A DNA stretch of 64,000 nucleotides from Atopsyche davidsoni (Eukaryota; Arthropoda; Insecta; Trichoptera; Hydrobiosidae): contig JAILWY010000021.1 of assembly GCA_022113835.1 (NCBI GenBank), positions 1,984,001 through 2,048,000 on the forward strand, given 5' to 3'. Below, piece after piece: positions 33,201-48,200 of this stretch. The notes under the pieces are model-generated. The model worked only from the letters and a program-made list of their open reading frames with translations. It was not told the DNA's origin and did no database searches. The position numbers and the translations under genes are program-made. Within the stretch, counting starts at the first letter, position 1, and every line of letters starts with the position of its first letter.

Positions 33201-36200
33201 GAAAACTTTTTAAACTTTTTGTATAATCACAAAAACTCATGTTAAAATTTCCGTGGGCGCTTCTTAAGAGTCTTTCAAAATTTAACTGAGATATAAAATA
33301 TATATCTCTGCTCCCCACATTAACCAAGATGTCCAACTATGCCAAGGTAAATTACAAAAACGTTCAAAAATTTGACATAGAGTGTTATAAATTCCCATGC
33401 GGTTTGCCTCTATAAAAAAACTTCCTGAAATATGCATTCTGCTAACATACGAGCTGCAAAAAAACCTATGCGATTTATTAAACGTAATTCAACGTATGTA
33501 ACCAGCAAAAACACGCCTCCGAGTCTGCTAATTTCTGGCAGCTAAATTTATAGTATTTTTGGCTGTCAGTAGCAGATATGAGATGTTGCAGTAACATTCG
33601 CCTCTTGCACCTTTGACGCCAGTTAAAATATTCTAAATGTACAACTTCGTATGAAATGCTGCACTTGGATTTGGCAGGCCGTCGGGTTAAGCTAAATAAT
33701 GCACCCAGATTTGAAAGATAAAGCGATAAGTTTTATTCAGTTTGCTGAATGTGTGTAATTGGTTTTGCGGGCGGAAATCATATTTTCGAAGCTGTTTTTT
33801 GTGGTTGTTTTCAGCCGCCATCAAAGGTTATTCAAAAATAAAATTAATTACGCAATTTACTCAAAATGCAGAATCGAGAGTTGCCGTAAATATTTTAATA
33901 CATGAAATGGAGATACGAGTAGTTTAAAAACCGCTATTACGGGCATTGGTTTTAAAACTTAAAATATATATATATTTAGTGACTTATTTTTAAAAAATGT
34001 TTATGCTTTCTATAGTATCAGCCTATAAAGGTAATTAAACAAGATCAAAAGACACACAAAATAGAAAAACGTATCATTCTAAAAAACTGTAATACATATC
34101 TTCACTTTTCAAATCAAAACATGAAAATTGACAATTTTATAGTATATTAAAAGCTAATAAATAGGAAAAAAAGCAATATTTCGCAATTCTTTATTTTTGC
34201 TGTGTCACGGAACAAAGAACACGTCAAGCCTTGAGAAGCAATACAGGTTCGGTGGGACTTTTCAATAAGCAGAGTTTAAGACGTCAGGCTTTCAGCCAGC
34301 TTCACTCTTGGCGCGGCCCTCCACTCCGCGCCCCTGGCGATGAGCCTGGTGGACCAGCTCGACCACAGACCTCCCGAATATATATAATTGGACAAAACTT
34401 AAAAAAATAATAACGGAAACCATTTTTAAAAATAAATGTTATAAATAATGATAAAAAAAATATTTTAACAAAAATTTATTGGCATATTTTGTACAGTTGT
34501 TTAAAAACCTACTATCCGTTACTTAAATAGTTTTATATATATTTATTAATTTTGAAGCATTGGACCCTAAAAACTAATGTTATGTAATGAATTTATTCCG
34601 AATATTAGCTTTATTCGATCTAAATTTCTTAGAATTTACATGTGGATGTCTGTATATTGGTCGTGTGTATAGATATGTCTTTAAAATATTTTTTACGTTA
34701 ATGACATATAAAGTATAATAATAGGAATAAAATTGTTATAATATATGCTACAAACGAGTAACATTTTAAGCTTTTGAGACATCAGCAAACAATTAGTGTA
34801 ACCCGAGTACATAAATATTATGCCTGTGAAATTGGAGCACGATGAGCAAACGAACAATTTCCTAAATTAAAATGATATTGATTAACGCTAATTAATTTAA
34901 AAATATACTTGGGTTGAAATGAATTGAAATAGAAAGTAAAAGTAGTTTTTTTCCGTTATTATATATAAATATAAATAAAACTGTACCAGCAAAAATGCTT
35001 ACAGTAAAAAAATATACCAAGTGATAAAATAACCTAATAAATTTTCGCGAATGCTAATTATGCTAACTACAAAATCATTAACAGTGAGTAAATTTCTCCA
35101 ATTTTTTTTCAGCTCACTGAATTAAGTGCGACATTAAAATTTGAAAATTGGGAACATCAGACGCCTGCTTGTAAATATTCTTTTGATAAAATTTGACAGA
35201 TGTAACAGCAGGGGGTTGATGGGCCAAACAAACATAAACAAGCACCTTCATAATGGCGTGTGGGAGCATCCACCCCCTGGTGCGTACGCACAAGGGTGAC
35301 TCAAAGGCGAGGGATGAAGGTCTATAGAATTACACAATTACTTACGCCACCCTTCATTAGGCCACTTTGCGTAAGCCTCCGATTCTTTGTGTTTTTTGAA
35401 AATTATACACAAAATATAGATTAGTCTTTTACGCTTTGATCTCAAGGCGCGTTTTTATTATCAGTATAAAGAATAATTAAAAACGCGTGGAATAAAGCAT
35501 AACACAGTAGAATTGTATAAATAAAAAACATCGCATAATTTCTGTTACAATAACTACTACCTACGTGTTTTTTTTTATATTAATACTTAAAAGTATGTTT
35601 TAATTATAGAAATATGACGTTGGTTGAACTTTACTACGGTAAATGATCTTCAAAGAAACTTTTTCAATACTACAATTTGTAAGGCTTCAAAATATCGATG
35701 GCTTTATTAAAAAGATAATGAAAATGTCTGCAAAAGATCGGATTATAATCGAATTCTTAATAAATCCGGTTTTTCTCTTTTCTGTGCTATAAAATTTAAA
35801 GTCTGCCGTCGGATCGGAATGGGACCGCTTAAATAATGTCAGAAGATACAAATTTAGATTAAAAACCAGACACCAGGAAGTTGCCGAGAGGGTCTGTTCC
35901 CGGCATGCTATTTTTAAATACTACTTATTGATTTTTTATGCTCTCTTTATCTTATGTATATACTTAAAACTTTATGGTAAGCATTTTAAATTACTTCAAG
36001 AAAATAAATTAAATTTCGCCAACGAGAGTTCAAACTAGAACAAAAAGTATAAGACGATAAAAATTGAATATAAGCATAATCGAATCAGTGAAATTTTAAT
36101 GATTAGTTCAAAAATACATAAGTGTGAACCGTAATAATAAGCATTAAAACGATAAAAAGGTTGTTTTGATAGTAAATATTTTCATTGAATTAATTTCATG

Positions 36201-39200
36201 AAATGTATTCATTATTTGCCATAAAATAAATATAACAGTTTTATTTGTGTTTGCGTAACATAATCAAAGGTAAACTTGTCAACCGCAAATCGAAGGCCAG
36301 GAATTGCGAGAATCAGACAAAATCAGGCGTCGAATCGGCAACCTTCCAACTGAGAAGACACAATCTTCAATCGGAAATGTCAACATTATTATACTTCCGG
36401 TGTCATATATACATTTCGAGAAAGTCTTCGATTTGAAGTCATTCCTTGATTCCTGCGAACTTAACTTCTATGTGACTAATAATAATTGATTCTTGATAAC
36501 ACACTGTTTATAAACTAACTAAATATTTTATTATTAAATCAAAACTTAAATTAAAACATATTTTTTATTTAAACAAAAACTTAAATACCCAAATACTAAA
36601 TAATTATATTATATTTTATCGAAATGAATAAATAAAAAAAAACCTCATTTCTCTGGTCTATGAAGCCGTCATAAACAGCCTTAAAACAAATAAAATAAAC
36701 TATATTTTTCAATTTGCTTTTTTGTAACAATCTACCCGGAGGCTCAAATATCATTTTGAAAATCACCTTTATATTGGGCGGACCGGAAATCGAGTTGGAC
36801 CTCCGGAATTATATTACGCGGAGAGTGTCAGCGCTCCAGTGCGCCGGGGCGGGGAAGCCGTGACACGCGGCACAGTTATTTATCGGAAACGTAACACGTG
36901 TAATTGATTAGTGACATTCTCCAATACGCATATATCTGAAAAGTATAAACTGACATATATCAGAGAAGTGTTGACGTTTCCTTTGATCCATTTGTGTCCA
37001 CGCCAAGACCAAAGGGAGTCTGTGAGCCGTGTGACATTATAAATGGTGCTTTATCGGAAATATTACATGCGTTACGTGTTACGTTTATAGCATATATCTG
37101 TGCTTTTATAGCACTCAGTTTACCCTCTTGTTTTGTCTGTTATATTTTGTTTTAAATTTCTATCTTTGTTATCTAGTTCTTAGTTATTTATAACTCATGC
37201 AGAAAAAAAATATTTTACACATATTTTCCCTATATAACTCAACAACGAAAATAAATAAATACATGTACGCTATCAGGGGATAGCCAAATACCATGTTATA
37301 ACCATAGCCATAATAACTATTGTAAATTTACCAAATAAAATAATAAAGAATCTTGCATTTAAATTTTTTTTTTTTGAAAGTATAAACTGATATATAAGGG
37401 ATGTAGCTGTGTGATATTAAAAAATATTATATGTCATATTTTAAATACACATGTATTATATTTACTACTATTTAATAGTGAAAATTAGATTCAATCGTCA
37501 GGCGCTATTAGTCATATTACGTTTTCCCTGGCCTGTTTATGACAAAAGTTATTTAACTAAATATTTAATTTAATTTCAGGCAACACTTCAGTGCGTCGGT
37601 TTGCGGAGCAAAGGGGTGAGGTTGTAGCTGTGTGACATTCCAGATAGTTATTTATCGGAAACGGAACGTGTATTATTAGCAGTGACACTTTCCAATACGT
37701 ATATATTTTCACTGTTATCTAAAATTGTAAACTGACATATATCAGACAAAGTTGGATATTTTCTTTGACTCATTAGACCAGTGCTTCTCAAAGTGGTCCC
37801 TACGGACCTCAGGGGGTCCCCGGGATCATTCAGGGGGTCCTTAGAAAATTAAAATCAATTTGGGGGTCCCTGAACAACGTCAGGGGGTCCGCGCAAGGTT
37901 TAATATATAATAAAAAAATTGTGAAGTTAAAATAAATAACAATGAATACATTATTAACGATTTTTACGTCCTAAGTAAAATATAAATATAGACAGGTGCA
38001 TAAAATACAAGTTATAACAGGCATCGCGGTGAGTCAGGTAGGTTAATAGAGTCGATACTTGCACCAACTAGTCTATAATATGAATTTATGTACGAGTTTA
38101 TGTTTTTCACCCAGGGTCCGTAGGCAAGTTTTGACTATGAAAGGGGGTCCATGGGCAAGTTTTGACTATGAAAGGGGGTCCGTGGGCAAGTTTTAACTAT
38201 GAAAGGGGGTCCGTGGGCCAAAATAGTTTGAGAGCCACTGTATTAAACGATAAACAATATGAAGTAGAATTATGAAAATATTTGTCAAAAATAAAGGATA
38301 AACTTTGATATGTAATTCTCAAATACAGCTATTTTGGTCTACCATCTTAGATTATCTATCAACTTAATTAATTATTGATAATGTTAAAAGTAAACTTTTT
38401 ATAATATTGGCGGTTGGGTGATTTTTTTATCTGGTCGCACTGTGTTTGAATTAGAATATACTCGTGGAGAAAGCAATTGGAAAACGATTAGAACTCTTTA
38501 AGCACAGGCCGGAGCAGCGCCGCGGAATCATTTGCGCTTCATTGTCGAATTCTATATTTCACGAAGCTCCGCAGACTTTTTTGAATCGAAAGTAATCGGC
38601 AAAGAAATGAACAATGCAAATTGAAATTCAACGAAGCGTCAACAGTTCAAACAATGGACTCGCCCGGCTCGGTGTTTGCAGGGCGAGCTCATTCGCCGGC
38701 CGGCGGGCGAGCGGTTCAGCTGCGAAATCAAAAAACATTATTCCTGGATACTCTCGCGGTCGGTTTCACTTAAAAACAAAGTAAAATAAAAACTAAACGA
38801 GCGGGAATCCTCCCGGCTGGGAATCAAGGAGAGATTTTTTTCTCTCCCAAGACAAACGACATCTGAGGTGGAGATACCGAGTAACATTTAAACTTTGGAT
38901 GTAAAAGTTTCACAGCGTATAAATAGAGTTCAGGGTATGATGCTTCGCTGGAATTCCGCTGCAAACGGTGAGGTTTAATGGTATTTTAAATAACTTAGCC
39001 GGGGGGGTACCTCGGGTGGAAGCCCCCAGGCCTGTGTGCCGGTGTTCTGTTCAGGCTGAAGTGCATACGATATGAGCGTATAGTTTGACAACTAGCAGAA
39101 ACGCCGGACCGGAGTTTCCTTGAAACAAATTTGAGCCATTCTTGTCGGGGCTCGAATGCCAGCGGCGGCGGAGATGTTTCTGTTGAATAAAGTCCATTTG

Positions 39201-42200
39201 GGCGAGAGTGGTTGACCCTCCGAACTTCCAGCAGCCGCTTTTAATTAAGATTCGGTGTTGATTAACAGCATTTCAATTAAGACTTTTCCGAATTTCTCGA
39301 ATATCTGCATTTGCAAACGCCGTCTTAATAATTTTAAAAATTAACTGAAAAGCCAGCAAGCAAGGAAGAAACTTGTAATAAAATTTCTTTAAAGTGTTTT
39401 CGGAGATAAAAAACGAGCCTAAGTTTATTGTGTGCGAGGAAAATTAAAACATTTTGCATTTTCAGGTGTGTTTGCAATGAAAGTTGGCGTGACGGCGGAC
39501 AGCGAAACGAAAGGAGTAAAAAAAGTTAGACAATTCCGGCAAGCGTTGTTTTGAACAACGTAAAAAATGTAGTCCGATTTTTAAGTCTTTTGAAACTTTA
39601 TAAAGCACGTTCTGAACAGATTTAACAATAAACAGCCCAGCGAGCGTGCGCCTGTATCGACTTGAGTTGCGTTCAAGAGGAAAACGGATGTATTCTAAAG
39701 AAATTCCACGTATAAACGACGAGCTATCGCCCCCAGTACCTGGCCATACAATATATCCTGATATATGTACTTGTGGTCTGCAAGTTTGTATTCACAGGAC
39801 TGAGCTCTAGGTAGATGACAGAAAAAGTTTCAATTTCAAAAACGCTTTCTGACTCACCCATTAGTCTTTCTTTAGATAAGTAAGCAAGATTAATTCGAGG
39901 CTTGCATTTTGGTTTCAGCCGTGTAATAAAAGTTCATTTTTACTTATCAAATACAAGCTGTTTCAGTTTTATGAGAAACAATCAAACAAAGCTTTATTTG
40001 AAAGCTCTAATATTTTAAGTTAAGTAGAGATTCAATAGATTTGCGTCAAACACCCGATATTTTTTTCAAGTACATGTAATAAATGACATAAGGAAAAATT
40101 CTCGACTCTTCTTAGCTTCATAGCGTTTTAGTGACAATCCTTTCGCTCACTCAGCCAAAATTCATTAATATTTTATACGGGTTCAACTAGAAAGATAGAT
40201 TCAATTGATATATTTCGTTTATGTATCATGAAGATAGCTTGAATATGTATTTCAATCATATAAATTGGTTCTGATAAAAGAAAATATTTTTAAAAACTCT
40301 ATGATGTTTACAGGTTATTTAATATGTCATTATCGAAAAACATAGCGTTGTTATCATGCGTGTTCTATAAAACATTGAAGACCAAATATGTTACCTTTGT
40401 TAAAACAATGATTTCGAAGAACTTGAGTTGAAGCATAGCGATCCAAATCACATGCTTCATCTAACAAGACATGAGACTCAATCATTCAAAAGCAAATATG
40501 TTCACTTCCAGTAAAAAGGCGGGGGAGCAGAAAGAAGGTGGGTCAGAAAAAATGTAGTCATTTTCTTTTTGCCAGGCCTGCGTCCGATAAAAACCCAGAT
40601 AGAGTGGGAGAAAGTTTGTAGCGAGAGGAGCGGAAGATCGCTTTATCGGGTCGTTAGTATGCGCCGTGACCTCTCCGCTACCCAAAATAAATGCAAATTC
40701 ATTCTCTTTGGGATGAATTATTGGACTCTCCTCGAAAACGAATTGTTCGGAACTGCAAGACTAGTTGTCTGGCAAATTGGCTGCTTCAGGAAATATAATA
40801 TAACACTTGCCTGCGAACCTCTGGGAAGTATATTAATTGAATCAATTTAGAGATAGTACCAAAAACTTGTTAATTTATAAAAAAAATATAAATTTTGTAA
40901 TAGACTTAAACAATCTATTTTTAGGATATCGCTTCAAGGATGAAACAAAGTAATAAAGTTTTAACAAAATAGCCTAATTAGAGATCAAATTATTAGTAAA
41001 TAAAAAACGAAGAAAACATCATTTGAAAACACAGAAGAATATTCGTAATGTATACATATGAAATATGAAATTAAATAATGGTAAATAATCTTACCTGAAC
41101 GTATCCAAAATCATGGTAAAGAGCACGAACTTCCCCAGCAGCGGCACCACCAGGGACGTGGGGGGGATGATCTCTGCCAGCAGCAGGAAGAACACAGTCA
41201 GCGACAGCAGGATGGAGATAGACAGGCTCACCTGGGAACAAAAACATAATGAATACCTGCTCTTCATTAAAAAAAAAAAGAAGCTATTGCCTCTCCAACT
41301 TCTTCTGGCTCTTGACTACCTCTAAAACTGGCTTACGTTTATATTGGCAAAAGTTGACAAGCTGTACGCTATTTCTAAAATACGATTGATTAGTTAAGTG
41401 TACACCCAAAAATAAACCAGTATCTTTGGAATTTTTCGATGGTTTTATCGCGTAAACCTTTGGTATAGATCTTTCAGATCAGCACTACATCTCCTTCAGC
41501 TGCTCTCAGCGTTTTCGGGAAAATTAATTAAGTTGATTTTTTATCACAGTAAGGGGTTTTTGTGATTTTGAATTTTTTTCTAGAGAATTTTGATGAAACA
41601 TGATATTTGAGGATTTTAATAAGCCTTTTTATCTAAATATCAACGTAGTGTAAAGCACCCTTGTCAGAATAAGGCAACTCTGTAATACATGCAAATTGTC
41701 CAATAATCTTGTATTCTGTCGTCACGTTAATTTAATCATCTAGTCGTAAATTTTATGAATAATTATTAAAGTTTATAGCAAGTGTAATTATTTCAATCAA
41801 TAGTTAGTTAATTGTTTTCTTAACTCGACTTGATGATGCAAAGAGAGTTTGAGTACGAATTACATAAAACAGACGAGTAGCTTACAGCATATCTTAACGA
41901 ATAAATCAAATCATCTATCATTTTAATGCTATGAACTCAAAAAAACCGTTTTATTAAAGATAAAATTTAAATACAACTATTTTATCGTTCATACAAGCAA
42001 ATTCAATCTGAGTTTTGTTAGAACCAAAGTTTGAAAATATATAAAATATAATATTTCAAATATATAAGATCTAAGTTTTCATTAGAATTAAAGTGTGAAA
42101 ATATCTGTGTTATATATATATATTTATTTATTTATCACCCTTAGATCGATTGAGAAGAAAAATTTATATTTAAATTATTTAACTGACATGATTTTAAAGC

Positions 42201-45200
42201 AGTTTTGAAAAAAAATATCAAGTATCCAAATGTTTGAAATCGTAAAGAGAGAAAAGGAAGCAAAATTATATGGAAAAGTTATATGAGTTTTAAAGATATT
42301 GTTAAATTATATTTTAAGATTCGTAAATATCGAATATACCTCGAATGTTATGGTTATATGGTGTTCTTTTTATTTATGTAAAATTTTCAATTATAATAAA
42401 AAATATTGAAATGTTACTTTTCTGAGAAAAATATTCTATTAGTGGTGTTTCATAAGTCTTAAATGTACTGAACTAGCTTTGTTGAATAATATGAAATACT
42501 TTGTCCACAGAAGATTTCGTAAATCGCTTGACCCTAATCAACGATTATGAATTACTCCATTCACAGCCTGAAAGGCTTCGATCTTTCAGTCAACAAAATG
42601 CAATACATAAACTAAATGGACACGACCACAGCCTCTCGGCCTGAAACTACTAAACTGGCAGACAAGAATGTCGGAATTCCGACGGCAGGCATTTGTTACT
42701 TCCGGGAGCCGACCGGAAGCCTCAGGCAGCCATTTGGAAAGGAGAACCCTCCAAATCCAAATCGTTAGCACAATTTATTGATTATAATTTTATGTAATTA
42801 CCAAATATTTTATGTTGATTAATATATTTTATTGTATAATATTCAAATGAAAAAAATTGACTAATTCAACTTTCAAGGTAATAAATTGTACAAAAACATT
42901 AATCAAACTTAATCTTAGTTGAATTCTAAGTAAAATAAATTCGCTTAGATCATTCGACAGCTTTTAATAAAATCAAGCCAAACAAAATTTACTCGATTGG
43001 TGTCGGAAACGTGTGCGGTCTCAAATTCGTATTGAAACGTAACCGAAATGAAATTAGGCAACTTATATCGGGTGTCTACCTTGGCGGAGACTCCTCGCCT
43101 CGTCCGCGGACTTTAATTGAGTAATATTATTTCAGTTATTCGAATCACGGTGTCCCAAAACAGCCCGGCGAGTTGCTTTCTCCGAAGCGCAGGCGGATCC
43201 TGCGCGGACTCTCAATTGCATCTTCCGTGCCTCTCCTCTGGGCGTATTAAATATGAATGGCGTAATTTAAAAGCTGGAAATGAAACGGAAGGACCGGGAA
43301 CCTTGGCAGGAATCCCTGCGAAAACGAATTAAGAGTGAAACACGACCGGCTGACAGCAAAAATAGTCGCCATTTTTGCATTTAATTATGATGTTCAAAGC
43401 AGTAACGTAAATTAATGTCAGTCGTAACGTAATGCTGGTGGCGCTTGGCTTGGACATTTTATCGCTTCTCATACAATATGCACATACGTTTCCATAAATG
43501 TATTATATTTAAGATAAAACTCGTTATTGTGGAAGATGAAATACTCTCGAGATATAAACCATCTCTTATATTTGTATATTATTATAAAAGAAGGATGACA
43601 TATATATTATTTGTCATTTTTAGAGCGAGCTTGTCAAATGTATCAATTTTTATAATGCGGATATTTTTTAATAATGAAAAAATTCAAAAATCACAGCTTG
43701 GCAACATAGCACAGTACAAATTGTTCACTCGCTGGACTGTCTTTGCTATCATTTATTATTTTATTAACTCACAAGATGAGATATTATTAGATACACGTGC
43801 ACATTCTGATTGTGATGACGAATCTAAACGAGATGTAAATTTTGGACTGACGATTGAAAATAAAAATTAATATAAACAGAGAATTTTTAATAAATTGAAA
43901 TAAATGATCTGGGTTTTTAGAATCAATACTTTTCTCATAATTAACCTTTTTTTAATTGAGTTAACCATAAAAAGACACGTTATTTCATCTGAATATTTTA
44001 AATGCAAATAATATTTAAATTTTATGTTGACAGTACTATTGTAGATAGTTTAATATCAAATGATTTATAAGCTAAAAAAATATCATCCATCTGCCAAAGC
44101 CTTATTTTAGTGTTGAAAAAAAAAAAGGAAAATGCAAACACCTGGCCCAAGATAACGATCAATAATTTATAATTAGACAGAGGTCGAAAGAAACCGACAA
44201 AAATTAGCTATAAACGAGTTGCTAGTGATATTGCCTTGACTAATCACACTTTAATATTTGTGAAAGTATGATTTATTAATTTCCCCGTACTTCGCGGAAA
44301 CAGTAAAACAGTCCGGGTGGAGTCTTCGATGAAATATCACGATTTCCTTTTGGCCAGTTTATACAATTATAAATATGCTATAAAAATGAAATGGTTGTAT
44401 TAAAGCGACCGTAGCTCGGCACAAGGAGGTTGTTCTCGTCGTATTTATAAATTAATATCGCTCGTTAAATTCTGTACCACAAAACGTAATATAATCCGAG
44501 TTTAATGTACGTTTATTAAAATGACAATTAAGAACAAGGAAAACGGAGGACTCCTCGAGAATGTATTCCACCAAGAGCAAGCAAATAATTCATATTGGTT
44601 ACATTTTTACTGCTCAAGTTTCAAAGAGGGTAAAATCTCCAACAAAAATGCATACCAAAAAAAATCTAATTTATATACAAGTTTTATTTAATTAACTTGG
44701 CTGAATATAAAAGGAATACTTTTTTCTCCTACAAGTGGACCTGGAATTATAAAATCCACTATTTCAAAATAAAACCATGAATGATCCTTGAAACATTTCG
44801 AATGACCACAGCTACTTTATAGCGTGAGCACTTAACACTCAGGACCTCGACCATCAACAAAGTTGAAGCATTTGAGATGTGGGCTCTCGAAGAAACGCTC
44901 CCGATGTGATGGACGAAGCCTCGGGTATAACAGAAGACCTATATTTGCTGAAAATTGTGAACGAAGAAAAACACGGCCTTGACCCCATCCTCGAGGAAAA
45001 AATATTCTTCTTCATAACTCGCCATCGAGAGGGAATAAGGCGCAGGGTGCAGTCAATAGCCTGGATTTGCAGCATTATTATTTGAGGTATTTTTTAACTA
45101 AAAATATTTCCTTTACCCTACTAGAAGAAAAATTATAAATATATTTAAAATATAAAAATTAAAAATAAACGTAACATTAAATGAAACAGCTTGCTGCAGA

Positions 45201-48200
45201 CGGAAGCAAAAAACTGACTTAAAATACATTCTTCAAAAGTTTCAAGACGGTGTTTTCTAATTTATAAACATTTTTAATTTTTAATTAACGCCCAGCTTTT
45301 CTCGGTGCACATGCAAAAAGAAAACCGAACGAGCTTATCTGGCGAGCGGCGCCGCGTCGGGATAACATCGGATTAGAATATTCACAAAGCCTTTTAGAAA
45401 GTTTTCAGCGGACATTCCGTGGGCGGATACGACAGTGTTGCACTCCTCCGCAGCCAAGCTCTCTAACGAAAAGGAATATTAGACTAATAACCCTTTCAGC
45501 GACAAAGCAACACCCATGGCGGCTAACGGCGGCTACAATGGGGTATTTTTGTCACGTAAACAGAGATTCTTGGAACAGCGGACCGCAGCGAAACAATAGT
45601 GGAATAATTACTTCACAATGAAAATAATAATACGCCTACTATGCAAAGCAGTAAAACTCTTAATGTTTACGTTATTTACAGATGTTTGTTATCTAAATTA
45701 TTCATTTGAGGTCCTATTCAGAATTTTCTTTGGAGATATGAAGGTGTGCATGTTTTTAATTTCTTGTTTTATTTGCATAAATAGAAAGATCGTCCGGACA
45801 CGAAAATCAGAAGATGCAAAATGGACCGACAATAAAAAAAATACGACTTAACCTATATCTCTGAGAGAAACCATTAAAATGAGAATAATGAAGGAAGGAA
45901 ACTAAGCCTAGCTTAAATAACTAAAAAATACTGCTTCATTAAATTTAAAAGGTTGAATATATAATAAATTGATGTTTTAAAATCCACTTTCAGAGGTATG
46001 CTCAGCTTTTGGTAGCTACAAAAATATCAGTCGTGAAGACATAACTGCAAAGCTAAAGATGTAGATAACAATATTTGTACCGCAAAGGTAATATTAAAAG
46101 CACGGAAGTAACATTTACTTGAGATAACCACACTTAGAAAATATTTTTTATTAAAACCTATTTCTTTGAAATTCAAGAGAATTTTTCTATACAATTTGAG
46201 TTTTTTAATTTTGAATATAACTTTATTGAATTGTGAATATTTATTTTAAGATATAAAGACTTGAGTAATTGATAATTATTATGATTTATCAAATTCTTTA
46301 AAACATTGAATGCCATATTTCCTTGGCGTGTTTATCATTTATTAAAAAAATATTTCGTTTGCAAGTTTATGAAAATTGTTTTATATGATTCGATATTTGC
46401 TCTCAGGGCGTTCTTCAAGACACTCAAAGTATATACACAAATTGAATATTCGTATATTCACGATATATTGTATTGAATTGGGATCAGATCATGAGTGGGG
46501 GTTGTATCCTTCCTGTGCTATGTATGTTTAAAGTAAAAAAAAATGAATGTATCAGGATAAACCAATTGGATTCATAAAGTACGACAAAATTTATCAGAAA
46601 TAAAATGAATAATAAAGCAGATATTTTTACGTACCAGATGCAAAAAAAAATATACAGAATTAAATGATTTTTGTGGTAAGTGAATAAAAAGCTAGTTTTT
46701 CATAAATTACACAAATTTTTGTAATTTATATTTAGTAACATTTTATAAATTTGCTATGCGCTTTAGTGTGGACGTTATTATCATGTCAAAGCTACTTCAA
46801 ACGTAAAATATAATTGATAGTTCACGTACGCCGTATAATCCAAATTGAAAATGTTAATTTTCAATAGACAAACACCTCTACCTGCGATCACAAGTAAACT
46901 CAATATGTGCACGTATACCTATAACCGGTGCTAATCCTTAGCGGGAACAAAGCTCTTCGCACAATGGTCTGACTGCAGGGGCGTACAACCTTTTCGTAAT
47001 AACGAAATAATATGCAGCAATTTGCTAAAAGCGTGCAACACCGAAAATACCACTGCAATCGCACACAGTCACAGCGATCCAATTATAATTATTAAGTACT
47101 TTGAACCTAATCATACTAGAGTCGAAATTAAAAAAAAGGTCATTTAATGAGGGAATCGATTATATAAATACTGTAGGGCTAAAGCATACCGCAATCATCC
47201 GACAGATCGCGATCGACTGATTGCGACCTTGCTATGAGGCGGCAGCCCTGCTTTACGCTGCAACTTTGCTTTGAGGCCGCAGCCCTGCTCTGAGCTGAAG
47301 CCCTGCACTGACGGGTGTCCGAGATTCCGTTGCCAAGATATATGGTAACCGCCTTCTCTGACATATCCGATATCTCATGCACTCCTGCTTCAGGGGGATT
47401 CCACAAATTTCACCCAGCGTAAACCTCCATTTCATATCCAGTGTACGGTTTTCTATGGAGTTTTTACAACTCCATTTTCTGTAACCAAGTATTTTTAAGA
47501 AATACTTCCATAAAAAAAATATTTTCGCTGTTTTTAAATGCTTGAACTCGTTGGCAAACTTTGACTCGAATCTCTGTGATTTGGTTAAATCTGGTAATGG
47601 GATAGATGACCTAAACTCTGTATCTTCTTCCATCGTATCGACAAGAGTGGTGCAGGAATATTAACTTGTCAATATGTGTGGATGCGAATCAGCATGTTGT
47701 CTATTCCGTTCCCAGCTCCATGGCCGCCACTTGCGGAGGCTCGCGGTGCTTTCTGCGCGCCCCGGAAGTCAGCCGACGTTTTATTGGATGTGTCACATCT
47801 CTTCCGGTTTTATCTTTGTAACATTCTTGAATCCGGTCATATATCTTGAGATAACAGTTACGAGTACACTGTTTTATGACCCGAATCAATATATCGGGGT
47901 GACTTTGTTTTAATAAAATACGTCTTAATATATTTGTTTTGGTGGAATATCAGCAAGCAACAAGGAAAAACCAAAATCAAGCCTTATCTTGTTTATCTAT
48001 TCTTTCTAGATCCTCTTGAAGGCTTGAACTGTCTTATCTAAGAGAATACATTTGTTATTTGAGACTCGCCTAAATATTTTTTTTATATTCAAGCTTACAA
48101 ACTATTCACACTCATATCGTGGATTTGCAATAGTTGTTCATCAAACATTTCAAAGTCCTAAAAATACAAGTTTTATTATTATGAAAGAAGAATATTATAT

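Larger units (their letters stand above)
20401..41094 (-). other. nAChR intron between TM2 and TM3 exons (20.7 kb)
   Basis: Mostly unique-looking AT-rich DNA. Recognised contents, listed separately, are the minisatellite (21611), palindrome (22999), hairpin (24315), retrotransposon tail (24560), tandem duplication (28052), piggyBac-like element (28551), duplicated GC-rich segments (36826 and 37587) and hAT-like MITE (37779). In 29000-36800 I see only AT-rich sequence with small GC-richer patches near 29050-29300, 31060-31330, 32500-32770 and 34200-34380. No nested gene was recognised. Confidence 0.7.

Noticed and set aside
43445..43870. 141-aa open frame on the plus strand
   Set aside because: Made of AT-rich codons (Ile, Phe, Tyr, Lys) with no domain, signal or splice context; consistent with a chance frame in an intron.
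47253..47633. 126-aa minus-strand frame with Ala/Gly/Cys-rich end
   Set aside because: The end is a short 37-bp imperfect tandem repeat; no recognisable domain or exon borders.
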